Below, piece after piece: positions 1-11,470 of a DNA stretch of 64,000 nucleotides. The notes below the pieces were generated by a model that made no database searches, was not told where the DNA came from, and saw nothing but the letters and a program-made list of their open reading frames with translations. Location: the NCBI GenBank assembly GCA_018389105.1, contig JACATO010000052.1, forward strand, positions 2,356,001 through 2,420,000, given 5' to 3'. The translations under genes and the position numbers were made by a program. Position 1 is the first letter of the stretch. Each line of letters opens with the position of its first letter. The DNA comes from Nautilus pompilius (Eukaryota; Mollusca; Cephalopoda; Nautilida; Nautilidae).

Positions 1-2774
1 AAGTGGAATTCCATAATGCCACAAACTTGTCAGTTTTTTATTTAAATAGTTGAGCAGTACAAAAGATCCAAGTATGTTTTACTAGTGAAAGACATTTTAA
101 AAAATAAGTTGTTCATAGGTAACTCATAATTTCATAATTACAAGCAAAGGGAAGAAACTAAAATATTTTTCCCCATTTGTTTGACAATACCCATTTGCCA
201 GCATAGAAGTTATTATAAAGGGTGAACAAGCATTTTGAGACATCGTATTTCACCACATCACTTCTTCAGAACTTAAAAATGCAATGCAGCTGAGATGTCT
301 CTCAATAGCTTGATCATGAGGTACTCAAAATCAGGGGATAAGAAATCTCTCAGCAACAGTCAGAAAAGGTACAACTTCTATTTGAAATACAAAAATGAGT
401 GTGTGCGTGCAGTAAAATCCATCAAACAGAGCACTCGGCTGAGAACTGTAATAATTTATGTATTCAACATCAAGCTACTTGTATATTTTAAATTTTTAAT
501 ATTTTGTGTCACATACCAAAAAGGCATCCACAGCCCTATCAGCCATTTTCAAAAATCAAATGTATTAAACATGCATGATATTGTACAATATTGTTTACAC
601 CTCTAGTTTATTTCAGATAAATTATATTGTTACAATCAATTTTAATGATCAAAAAACAGCTCAGAAATGATTTCCAAAAAAAGTAAACTGAATCTATAAC
701 TTTCTATTATTTTTTTTTAATATATTCACTCCCTATTAAAATATTTTAAAATTTAAAATATTAGGTTGGTACCTAAAAATTGAGGATGATCAGGTTTCCA
801 TAATTACAAAATTTATTTTTCAAGACCAAGCATCTGTTATGCTTTTGAAAAACATTAATAAAAAACCTGAACCAGGCTGCTTTCTGATTAATTATTCTAG
901 ATAATAGTACTACACAGGAATGAATTCAAACTATTTGGGCCATCTATTTCTATAAGTGAATCCCCACCTTTAACCTAAAAACAAGTGTCATATCACCTTC
1001 TTTAAAAAATTAAGATTATCAAAATAAACCTAAATATAAAAGTTTTATATAACAGGGTTCTCTCCAAAAGATTTTCCAAGATTTGTGCCAAACTCGCATC
1101 TATTATATATTATTGACATATTTGCATAAATTCTTCCAAGAACCTTGAGTAGTGGACAGGGTAAAATGACACTATTCTTTCTTTCTACCACATGGCTTAC
1201 TCTGAAGTCAACACCAGAAAACTGGAAATATTTTTCATGTTAATATTAATTATTTAAGTTTAACAATTTTAGTTATTTCAACCCAGGTAATTTCTTAATG
1301 ATATAAATACATTTTTGTTTACTATTATCATAGCAGCCAATTACGTTTCTTTTCTCAGTATTGTCATTTTTAAATTCCTTTTTATTTAATAATGACATTG
1401 AATCTCTTAAAAATCTCACAGTCACAGCATCTTCAGTCTGTATGAGATGATGTTCAGCAGAGTGTTAACAGCACACACTAGTAGCCTGTGCATTTCACAA
1501 CTTGCATTTAAATGATTTAATCTCAATTGGAAGCTACATTTTAGGACCAAAAAAAAGTTATCAGGTGCATATGTAAATTGCTTTCTCAAAATCCCAGTAC
1601 AGAAAAATGGTTCTAATAGGAGCTGGCCTCCTACCAAGTGCTATTTTGTTCATGATTAATGACTAGATGTCTGATAGGTACCATGTAATAGTACTCTCTA
1701 AAAGTACGAATTCTTAAACTAGCTAGCTGATAGATTATGTGCAGCCAAATAATCCATGCTTTGCAGACTGATTAGGCCAGCCAACAAAAAAAAATTGTAG
1801 AAAAAAAATGATGGCCAATTACTACTGTCAGTCTTCAGAACTTCATTTCTGTTGATCACATTGTCAGATAGCATAATGAAAAGTTTTAACCACCCTAATT
1901 TTAGTGTTGTTCACTAGCAAAGAGGATCATTCTTATCGAGACAGAGAGGCATTATGATCAGTTGTATGCAGAGTTACAGAACTCAAACTGATTTCTCATA
2001 TTATGAACCCCTAATAAAGGTCACTTCATATGACAAGTGTATGTACTGCTGATCATGGCTACATGAAACAAACTCCTGGTTATTTGCTAGACTTACTGGA
2101 TCTTTTACATTTTGAAAAAAAAGTGACCAGGCCATGCAATTCTGCTGAAAAGTACACAATAAAATTATTGGTTTAACATGTAAATTGTATCATTCACCCC
2201 AAAAGTATAAGATGGAATCTTAAAATTAGATTTTTTTTTTTTTTTTTTACTGAAGAATTTTTTTCATTTATAAAGTTACTCTGAAGACACCATTCATCAT
2301 TCCTTATTAAGACCTCATATTCCTTGGGGGGGGGGAAATCAACAATGTTATCAAACTAATTTTAAAACAATGCATGTTGATAAATGTTTTATCCATGGTG
2401 TACAAAAGTGTGGAATATATTTAAATTATCATTTCCAAACATTAACAAGTCCAAAAAGCTATGTCACAACAAATTAATGATAGAGTTACTGTAACATCGA
2501 AACAGAAGTAGCAATGAGCTAAGCTATAAAACAAAAACAATATCAAACAGCACGATGCATCCCTATTTATGTTCTCAGAACCTTATTCAGTTAATTTCAT
2601 GTCATTAAGGCTTTGCCAACTTCAAATTTAAAAATAGGTATACCAGCAATCAACATTTGTATTTTCTCCTTTTGGAAATTTTAGATCGGAAGAAGCATAC
2701 ATAAGACTCAAAAATATAATAAAATGTAAATAGTAAAAAAACTCCAATGACTATCATACTAATTTTTTATTCTG

Positions 2775-2817
<43 letters not shown>

Positions 2818-3060
2818 CAGCTAGCTACCAGAATGAATCTTAAGGCCTGAAAAAATTAACTGTGCTTTAAACTCAAATGAACCCAATTTTTTTTTATGTC
2901 AACCCTTGTTTTTGTTTTTTTTTTAGAGAGATAGGATATTAATATAAACAAAAATTAATAAATTTTTTTCAAATTGCATGTACTTTTTGTAGATCACTTC
3001 ATCACAAATTATACTTATATTTACATATTTTTGACTGCTAAAAATCGGCCATACAATATA
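1..3060. other. A+T-rich noncoding DNA, no gene seen
   Basis: Neither strand shows an exon-like open stretch with splice sites or a recognisable protein. Short open frames here have biased, low-complexity translations. It may be intron or downstream flank of the minus-strand gene whose first coding exon lies at 5436-5529, but nothing in the sequence proves that. Confidence 0.5.
2776..2814. repeat. (TG)n microsatellite
   Basis: A nearly pure TG dinucleotide run of about 19 units, ending in TATGCAG. Ordinary length-variable microsatellite. Confidence 0.95.
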
Positions 3061-3079
3061 ATGTTTCAACTGAGCTCAA

Positions 3080-3560
3080 CTTCAAGATATCAAAACTATT
3101 GTCTTTAGTCTTAATGCCATTTTTAAGCTATTTGGAAAGAGTACCTGGAGAAATGTCTGACTGCTTTGCTATCTCTCTTACTATTTTAGTCCCTTTTCAA
3201 GTTTCAAGAATCACCTTATATTTCATCTACGTTGTGAGTCACATGATAAATAATGATGTGCAAGTTATCACTCCAGTAGCATGTCAAGAAGCGAGTGATA
3301 CAAGGAAGAAATGGTGCATCTTTATATAGATTTAAAAATAAAACCAATCACAGTTTATTCTCCTATTTCTTTTAATCATGTATCACACATTCACAACTCA
3401 CAACATTTCACAATAAACACCCTTTCATTATCTTACAATAAATTAGTAAAGTAATTAGCAACAACATTGTTGATCAGTGACATAAAAATTCCAGTTTCTC
3501 AACAAACGTGTGACAAATTGCAATCGAAATCAATCATCCAATGTCAACTGACAAACTTCA
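3080..3560 (-). mobile_element. Relic of pogo/Tigger-like DNA transposon
   Basis: On the minus strand the stretch around 3110-3200 reads KIVREIAKQSDISPGTLSK, then a stop, then LKNGIKTKDNSF. That spacing matches the first helix-turn-helix of pogo/Tigger (CENP-B-like) transposases, where 'EIAK..GIS.STLS..LKN' is typical. No catalytic DDE part follows and the upstream frame is broken, so this is a short decayed fragment. Its limits are approximate because I found no paired terminal repeats. The call rests on one motif. Confidence 0.42.
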
Positions 3561-3569
3561 AATTATAAA

Positions 3570-5430
3570 GAGAAATTAAGTTGTGACTGCACTTTCAGAA
3601 ACTAGAAAAATGTCTCAACTTATCTAATTTTTTGACTTAAAGTTTGATTTTTCATAGTTTTTAATATGGAAGAGATAGCCATTTTACCAGGATCTGCATG
3701 TCATTTTCAAGTTATGACAATGAATTATCAAAAGTCTACTGTATATATCTTATAATTAACTACCTTAATTTTCATAAAGAATGTTTCTAGAAACAATTTT
3801 TTTGGCCCAATCAGTCTATAAAAAAAATTTTGGTCAAATTATAATACAAACTTCTTCTGCTAGCCAACATTTATTAATATTAAGGCAACCAAAAACACAC
3901 ACAACTGTTATTTGCCATCTACATCCTTGTGAACACCTCCAATATCTATTTATTCTTTTTTTAAAACAGCTAACTAAAGTTATATAAAAATGTTCAGTGT
4001 TTTAAGAAAATATAAAATTACTGATATTACTGCTTAAACTTTTAAATATAGATTACATACATATATCTACAGGGAACTAAAGGAAATATAAACAAACTGA
4101 CCTTATTGCACACAATACCAGGATATAGTCTTAGAGCCAGCTGAATTTCTGATCAAGGCCCAAAACTGGCCAAGTCCATTTAGAAAATTAAAAGCAGCAA
4201 ATAAAATTTTAATTCATCCAATAAAGGTTTAGTGTCAGAAGAAAATGTATAAGTGTAAATCTGAATTTTACTATAGAAACCAGACATTTCTGCAATATCT
4301 TGTTAGCAGAACCAAGTAAATGCCCGAACTAACCATGTAGTATCGATATGTAACAATAACTTTTCGTTCTAAATCCTGATTTTTACTGATATCCTATCAG
4401 ATATGCAGAAAGCCAAACAATAAATCTTGTTTAATGTATATTTCCTTCAATGAGACAAACTTTCCCAGTAGAATTTATGCTGGATTTTCACAATTTTCAC
4501 AATATAATACAAGTACACTGTAGCATCTAAGTTCAGTGCTGGGAAAGTGGTGAATCACCAGCATACTACAGATGAAAAAAAATAAATTTTTTAATTATTA
4601 TTTCCAAGACTATATAACTAAAGCTGTTTAAAAACAAGCAAGCCATTTTTTTAATTAACTGCAAGTATACTTGTCTCATTTAGCCTAAATGTTACAACAA
4701 AGTGTGTACAACTTTGGAGGAGGAAATTAAAAACTAACTTGAAAAGTCAATTCTCTCTTCATCTCTTTGTTTGAAGTGCACAGAAATGAAAAATTAACAC
4801 AAATACAATAAATTCATCATCAGTGCCCACATCTTCCACTTGCAAAAAGAAAGATTTTTAGCATGTCCAGATAACCCACAGGCAGGTACAGCTTAAGGTG
4901 GCTGAGATAACAAACAACCTGGAAAGACATCTGATCAGTGAGGGGAGTTAATAAGCCAGCCACTCCACTAGAACAAACACCAAATGCCACATAGCACTAA
5001 TTTGTCAATCTTATTAAAGCAAACTGGTTTTTCTGCCACCTGTATTACAACTATAAAATGAAGCTTTCATTGGTAAATTGTTCTAGTGTCTGGCCTTCTT
5101 TTTTCCTTGCTTCCATCCTGCCCAGTCAGCTCACCACCAAGCCTTCAATCTGACAGGCTGCTTTTGCCAGGGATATTGTTTGTTGTTTTTTTTGGTTTTT
5201 TTAGCATTATGTTGGTCTCTTGGTTTACCATTTGTGTAGAACAGATCTAGACAAGATTCTTTTCTTGTATTTTCTCAATTCTGCCTTATTTATCAAATCC
5301 AGAAAACTAATATTTTTCCATGCATTCCTCAAAGTTCAAGTTTTCCCTAAAGAGAATTACACATATATATATTTTTTTTTATTTTATAGAAGATAATGCA
5401 GCAGTAATTGTTTAAAAATTAAAAAAACAA
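3570..5430. other. A+T-rich noncoding DNA, probable intron
   Basis: No exon-like stretch was found. It lies directly downstream (minus strand) of the splice donor at 5431-5435, so it should be intron 5' portion of that gene. Confidence 0.45.
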
Positions 5431-5435
5431 CTTAC

Positions 5436-5529
5436 CTGCACGCTCCCGTATTTTTTGTCCAAATTCATCAAACTCTTCAGAGGATGAAGGCAGCCCCTGA
5501 CCCTTGTGAGAAGTGGACCCCGTTGCCAT
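5436..5529 (-). CDS. First coding exon of an unidentified minus-strand gene (partial)
   Basis: Starting at the ATG at 5529 the exon codes for 31 residues beginning MATGSTSHKGQG and ending FGQKIRERA, then one base of a Gly codon before a consensus donor (CAG|GTAAG, donor at 5431-5435). The peptide is hydrophilic, Ser/Glu-rich and has no signal peptide or membrane segment. The ATG was chosen because it has a good context and lies in a frame open to the donor. An open frame continues upstream, but that part looks like 5' UTR. I found no continuing exon in the next 5.4 kb downstream, so the rest of the gene is either beyond the left edge or missed. I do not recognise the protein. The CpG-rich promoter at 6.8-7.9 kb with a donor-ended exon at 7801 on the same strand supports this being a real gene. 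Confidence 0.5.
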
Positions 5530-5599
5530 GGAAAATTTATCCAAGCAGGTAATCCAATCAGAAGGTGTAAAGTAAATTCCAAAACTGAAGTTTGAAAAC

Positions 5600-6825
5600 A
5601 ACAGATAGCTACTCTGTCATCACATCCTGGCCTGACCCTGGAAAAGTGAAGCAGGATGCATAAGAAATATGATCCTGGTTAAATCTGGGGTTGCACCGAC
5701 AAAAAAAATGTGACAGTTCACACATCTGAGGCACAGCAGTACCTAATAGCTAACTTACACCTGTCTTTCTCGGAGATAGGGCCAATAATGAACAAAAACA
5801 AAAAAAACACAAAAGAATGAAAGATAATTTCTCTAACAAATGACTGAAACCATCACTGGTGAAAAAATAGAGCAAATCTCGCTCGTCCAATTAGCGAGAA
5901 TCATAGACATTACCTGAGCCAGACATTGTAATGTTGATATGTGTACACACACTGAACATCTGCTGGAGAGTCACAGCTAATAAAACAATTTCCTAATGAA
6001 AAACAACAGATAATATGCAGTAAAGCATTTCCATATTATTTAAACACCTCTTATGTTTTTAAACACAAACATTTGATACATGAAAATGCCCCCCCATTCT
6101 ATTAACAATAAAAAGCTATAATATTTAGAGATCTTTTTGTTTATTTAAGACAGTGATTCAGCATTTCAATAGTTTTTGTTTTATTAATTCAATCAACATT
6201 ATCTCTTTGTTTGTTTTTTTTGTACTTCCGGAATCTTATTACTTAGAAATGCTAATGTTTAGTTATTGCATTTCTTTTAATAATCAGAGACAGCAGCAAT
6301 AGTTAACTCGCATAAAAAATGAATATCAGAAAAGAAATCAAGCAGCAGTTGTTTTGTTTTCCATGCTGAAATGAAGCCATCATCTCTTTTCTGGCAGCAG
6401 TTTGGCATGGGCTGCTGTGAACACTGATTTTCACCTGCCAACCCCCACCCTCACAGTAACTGTGGCAAAGCCTTAAGAGCGTCAATATGCTTGGACACCC
6501 ACCCACCCACTCATCAAAATCAGATCCCAACCCCATACCTAGGTTAATGATGGACTATTTACCTCCAAGGCCATTTGCCATTCTACTGAAATGTGGAAAT
6601 AGTGAAGGGGAAAAAAAGGGAAGAGTCCCAATCTCTAAATTCTCCATTAAGCAAGGAGATCATCAGAGGAGGTGTGTTAACTTTTACAGATAATCAACAA
6701 ACACAGAAGCCATCTGATGTATACCAATCTCCCTTCCCTTTTTTTATATGCACTTAGACTTACATACTGAGGATCTGTTCAGGCACAGAGCATCCATGGG
6801 GGGGGTCTGAGGTATGGGAAAGAGT
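5600..6825. other. Probable 5' intron of the unidentified gene
   Basis: A+T-rich DNA between the first coding exon and the CpG-rich promoter block. It contains poly-T and poly-A runs and no exon-like sequence I can support. It is probably intron between a noncoding first exon near 7801 and the coding exon at 5436. Confidence 0.4.
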
Positions 6826-6829
6826 TAGT

Positions 6830-7900
6830 GTACATTCCTTGTATCATGAGGGGGGCGGGGATGGGAGGACTTCAAGTCGAGAAAGCCACACACACACACA
6901 CGAGTTCCAATAGTGCGCGTGTAGCACGATATCATATGGACAGATTCGCTAGAACTTATAGCAGACGATCGCAGGTCAACAAACAGTACCAACCCGACTG
7001 CAGCCCGCGACGAGCTCCCTAACCCTCCCCGTGCAGTACACCTGGTCTCGCTGGCTGCCGGTAGCTAATCACTGCCCACTTGGGGAGGGGGTTTACCTCC
7101 ACGTGACGTCGCCGCGCCACTCGGAGGGGAGGGGATCCCGCCCGCGGGTTCACATGCCAGCCGACGGAATAACCCCCCCCCCCCCGACAGTCGCATGAAT
7201 GGGACGGGGCCCGGACAGTAAGCGATCCGGGTTCGTCACGGGTCAGGGGTACGCAAAAAGGTCAACAAAGAAAAAAAAAAAAATGACGACCCCCCCCCAC
7301 CCCACCCCACCGCCGTCTCGGCTTTTACTGGTGGAATTTAACCCCTCCCCCGCCCCCTAAAATACCGAATACGTGTGAATACCTAACAGCAGCAGCACCA
7401 CTATATCGCCAGCCCGACCGACCGACCGCCTTTGTCCCGGCGACGCCGCCTCGGCCGGTCCGCCAGGCAGGCAAACAGCGGGCCCCGGGAAGGGCTCGCC
7501 GAGAGGTGGGTGCCCCTCCCCCCTCCAAACATCCCCGGCCCCGGGTGAGAGGGGGACTGGCTCTACTATATCGGGTCGCGCGGTTCTCCCGGCGGCGGGA
7601 GGGGAAAAAAAAAAAAAAACACGTGTTCGTATTTACATTAATAGCGGCGATTGCCGCCATCGGAGCCGGAGATTCTCGCGCGAATCCCGCGGGCGGTTTG
7701 GCGAAATTTCTCCCGAAGTCGAAGAAAATCCCGCCCGGTTTGAGCACCGCCCGCCCCACCGGCTCCCAGGGCAACACGGGGCCTGGCAACGCGACCTTAC
7801 CTTCTCAAGTCGGCCTTTTTGACTGTACACAAAACATGGCGCCCTGGAGACCACGTGACCATCCAGGGAGAGAGAGAGAGGGGGGGGACTCAAAAAAACT
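6830..7900 (-). promoter_or_regulatory. CpG-rich promoter region
   Basis: Base composition shifts abruptly to G+C-rich with many CpG pairs and long C or G runs, unlike the A+T-rich flanks. It contains CACGTG at 7852-7857 and CACGTGACGTC (an E-box fused to a CRE half) at 7100-7110, and a YY1-like ACATGGCGCC near 7835. A minus-strand donor at 7795-7800 lies inside, so the simplest reading is the promoter of the gene whose coding starts at 5529. Confidence 0.55.
7801..7870 (-). other. Probable noncoding first exon (5' UTR)
   Basis: On the minus strand the sequence ends GACTTGAGAAG followed by GTAAGG, a strong splice donor, inside the CpG-rich block. An ATG within it (near 7836) opens a frame that stops after about 10 codons, so it is not the main start. 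The right boundary is a guess. It would splice to the exon carrying the ATG at 5529. Confidence 0.38.
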
Positions 7901-9950
7901 AAACCCAGCCCCTGACATTTTTTTTTTTAAAAAATAACGACAGCCGAAAATCATTTTTCCTTGTTTAAGAACAAAATACCACCTAAGTAAGTCTCCCTTA
8001 AATTGCCATTTTCAAATTTTAAAAAAAAAGTTAGCTGTGGATTCCAACCGGGTTTTGGTGGGGGGGGGAGGTAGGGGTGCCCTCCTCCTCCTCCTCAAAC
8101 TTTCGTTTGTAACACAAAACCAATTTGAACCCAGCAGTAGATTTCGAAGAATGTCGTACGATCCGAGATAGGATTACCGCGCAGGACTCCCATTCATCAT
8201 CGGGCTGGAGAGGGGGAACACGGGTTTACTGGCATAATCGTGAATCAACCGTTTTATCTGTCGCGAAGACGATAATTTAAACAACAACAACAAAGAAAAA
8301 AAGAGGGGGAGGGGTGGTCTCATGAAAGTTCTACATCCTTTAATTCCTCTTCAGCGCACCGTTCCGACTGTAATCACACGCTTATCAGCCCTTAAAATAA
8401 ATATGTGTATCCCCCCCACACACACACACACAACACACCACACCACACACGCGGCGGATCCCGGTTTTTTTCGCTGTTCTTTGATGTTTTGGTTGTGCTC
8501 GCTTTTTTTTTTTTTATTTTTTTATTTAAGGGCGTCATACTGAAGATTATCTTAAAGATCTTATCTCCTGTAAATCTAGTTTCGAGGGGCTCCGACTGGC
8601 TGAAGGGTACGTCTGAACCCAACACCCCTCCCGGATCGGCCACTGATACAGAGAAAATGCGTTGCCAAGCAAATCAAAGGAAATAAGAAAAAAGCATCGC
8701 TGGCTTTAAAAGTGGAAATTCCATTAGAAAGGTACTGCTCGGTGTGGTAAATAGCCAGCTGAGCTTTCAAGACACTTTAATGACAGCTTTCGGCACCTCT
8801 AAGCATTAGCAGCATTCTGCGAACCTCCTCTTATTTTTAGGCTTTCCATTTTCGCCTGATATCTTCTTCCTCTTCCCTTTGTCGAAACCCTGTCCTGACT
8901 CTCCCGGTTTGAGGACATTTCCCAGTAGTAGTGAGCTGCAAGCGGAAGGCTTTGGGTATCAGCCTCGGTATCCAAGCGACCATGGCCAGAACAGCCCCCA
9001 GATCTTAATGGAAATGAACCTGTGGCGTGAACTTAAAAAAAAAATGCATTCGTCACCGCGATTCTCTCCCTGCGTCGTTCTAATCATTGCGTACAATATT
9101 CATGGCTGGAAGGGGAAATATCCCTCAGTACATCTTTCAGCCCCTTGTGGATTCTATGCCTCGTTGTGCTATGGGCTGTTATTTGGGCAAAAGTTGTCCC
9201 AAGCGTCCATTAGGTATATGTCCCAATAAAGTTTTCAGCCAGTATATATTCGATTCATTTGACTATTTTAAAATTGAAAGTTTAAGTTATCCCTAACCTA
9301 ATGGAGGAATTAGAATAAAGCAAACAAAAAAAAATGCAAAAAGTTCTTTTTTACCCGGAAAGGATTAAAATGTATATGCTCGTGAAATTTTAAGTTTAGT
9401 TCATTCCTCCTGATGAATTTTAAACGACGACTGTGGTATTTTTCCTGGTGTGACCACGACCAGACTCGGTGTAGAACCATTGTGTCTGTTCTGGGGTGTT
9501 TCTTGTGATTTTAGTCAAAATTAATCTCATTTTTAAAGTTCCATCGAGGAGTAATGTGAATGGGAAAGGAAGACCATTTGTCATGAAAATTACACATGGT
9601 AGGAAAATGTGCCAATGCTTGCATGTCGAGTATCCACTGAAAATGCCTGATGCCATCTCTAAGCGAAAGCTACAAGGCTTTGGAATCAACTCTCCAAGAA
9701 GAATAACTCAATGTCTGAACAATTCCATGGAAAACAGGTTGCAGTTTTGGACACCTTTTTGCCGTATTCTCTCTAGAAAGCAGCTGGTTGAAAACATGCA
9801 TATAATTTGTATAGTTTTCAGGTGCTTGGTACGACACGTAGAATTCTGGTTTATGTGAAAACACACACAATGAGTAATGGCAAGTGAGAGACTATATAAC
9901 AATACATAATGCATTATTACGGAAAATATACAGAAACAAAATGAATACGT
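7901..9950. other. Intergenic DNA, nothing recognised
   Basis: Contains poly-A/T tracts, a CA-rich patch at 8410-8450 and several open frames on both strands (for example around 9420-9860), none with a recognisable domain or splice context. No paired repeat ends were found. Confidence 0.4.
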
Positions 9951-9954
9951 TGTA

Positions 9955-11289
9955 CAGTGAATTAGTATTTGGTATATGAGCCCTTTTGCTTTATATGGAT
10001 TGTGAAACCTTCTTCACACTCTCCCATACAGTATATCATTGTATGGGTGTGGATTTTTATTCCATATATCCTGTATCGCTTTCCACAATTCATCTAAGAT
10101 GTTTAATTGCCGTTTGATTTTTTTCAATAGCAATATAACCCCATATATTCTCAAAAATGTTTATAAAGGACTTGGTGCAGGCCAAGGCATCTTTGTGAGT
10201 GTTCCATCAGCCTCTTAGCCTCCAGGCAGTTTTTCACAAAAATTGGCTGTATGCTTGGGGGAAAGATAAATAATACCCTCTCAGTGAGATGAAATGTCTT
10301 CCTGAGAAAATGGCATGATGAATGAGAACCTGCCTGTACCCGTCAGCAGTCAGTATACTATCGATTTTAAGCAAATCTTCAACACTCTCGGTTGACATAG
10401 CCCTACATTTGTATCGATCCACCTTCATGCTTCAATGAAGCTGTTGTATACTGACTGCCATACTGTGCATCGCTCCCCGTTCCGCCTTAGAATAAACTGC
10501 CGTAGATTATTGCTAAACAGTTCAAACGTGAACTCATCCGTAAAGACCACCTCCATCCAGGCTTGGTCATCCCGCTGTTTGGTTTCATACTTGCCATTTT
10601 GTTGCCTCTCCTCAGCAAAAGTTTTGGAAAAGCTACACACCCATCGAGGCCATTCGCACTCATGTGTATCTCACTGGTCCTGAAGAAATTCTAACACCCA
10701 TACTTGCAACCAGGGATCTGGCTCGTCGTCTGTCATAAACGTACATCGTGCTACTTAACATCATTGAAGAATTTGGGCTTCGTTCCTTGACCATGTCTTT
10801 TGTCAACAGTACCAGTTTCGCGTGATTTCCTCAGAGTCTTGCATACAGCTCTTTCTGAAGCATGAAGCCGGCTGCAGTCTGTGATATTTCCTTCCCAGAA
10901 GTCAAGGTATTCACCACACCGCGACGATATCATTGCCTCTACTTTTATAGTCCTTCTGCGGGTGTGGGTCTTTCTGATTGCTTGCCTGGCAGCCAATGGC
11001 AGTATTTCACATCAACACGTAACTGTACTGTGGAACATTTTATTGGTACACATGAGATGCGATTCCATCAAGCGCTATTTGAATTATATCTCCAGTTTTT
11101 CCTCTGTTTTCATAATTAATATTAATATTTATTTATGGTTAAAATATAAAACCTCTTGATTGAACAAACTTTGTTTTCAAAGATAATTGTTAATGTAAAG
11201 GAGGTGTTGTTGCCAATAACATTTTTACTATTTTCTACCTTAGCAAATAATTTTCTGGATACCTTCAGTTGTGTTGATGTGCACCACTG
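9955..11289 (-). mobile_element. Decayed Tc1-like DNA transposon
   Basis: A 1335-bp element flanked by TA on both sides (9953-9954 and 11290-11291), starting CAGTG and ending CACTG; beyond these five bases the two ends do not match well. The minus strand carries Tc1-type transposase pieces in order: a helix-turn-helix part with KSRETGTVDKRHGQG near 10770-10830, the first catalytic block VVFTDEFTFELFSNN near 10500-10560, VLIHHAIFSGRHF near 10290-10330, and the C-terminal ENIWGYIAIEKNQ near 10110-10160. The frame changes several times and stops are present, so no functional transposase remains. Length and TA target duplication fit the Tc1 group. Confidence 0.85.
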
Positions 11290-11470
11290 TAAAAAAAATT
11301 TTTTAAAAACCTGCAGCTAAGAGTATTCGAAATTTAAAAAAAAAAAATCCGTATCCTTAGTGGCATCTATTAGAATTTCTCCAAAAAAAAACTTCTTTTT
11401 TTTCAGTTGTAAATACGTCAAAGAAGGTAAGGCGTTAGAGATTACACTTACTTCAGTCGGGGCCCAATAA

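Noticed and set aside
295-606. 103-codon plus-strand open frame near the left edge
   Set aside because: Low-complexity A+T-rich translation without domain or splice context.
7325-7937. Overlapping long open frames on both strands in the CpG-rich block
   Set aside because: Pro/Arg/Gly-rich translations on both strands at once are what a CpG island gives by chance.
9420-9860. Open frames on both strands left of the Tc1 element
   Set aside because: No family match recalled, no splice signals and no terminal repeats around them.
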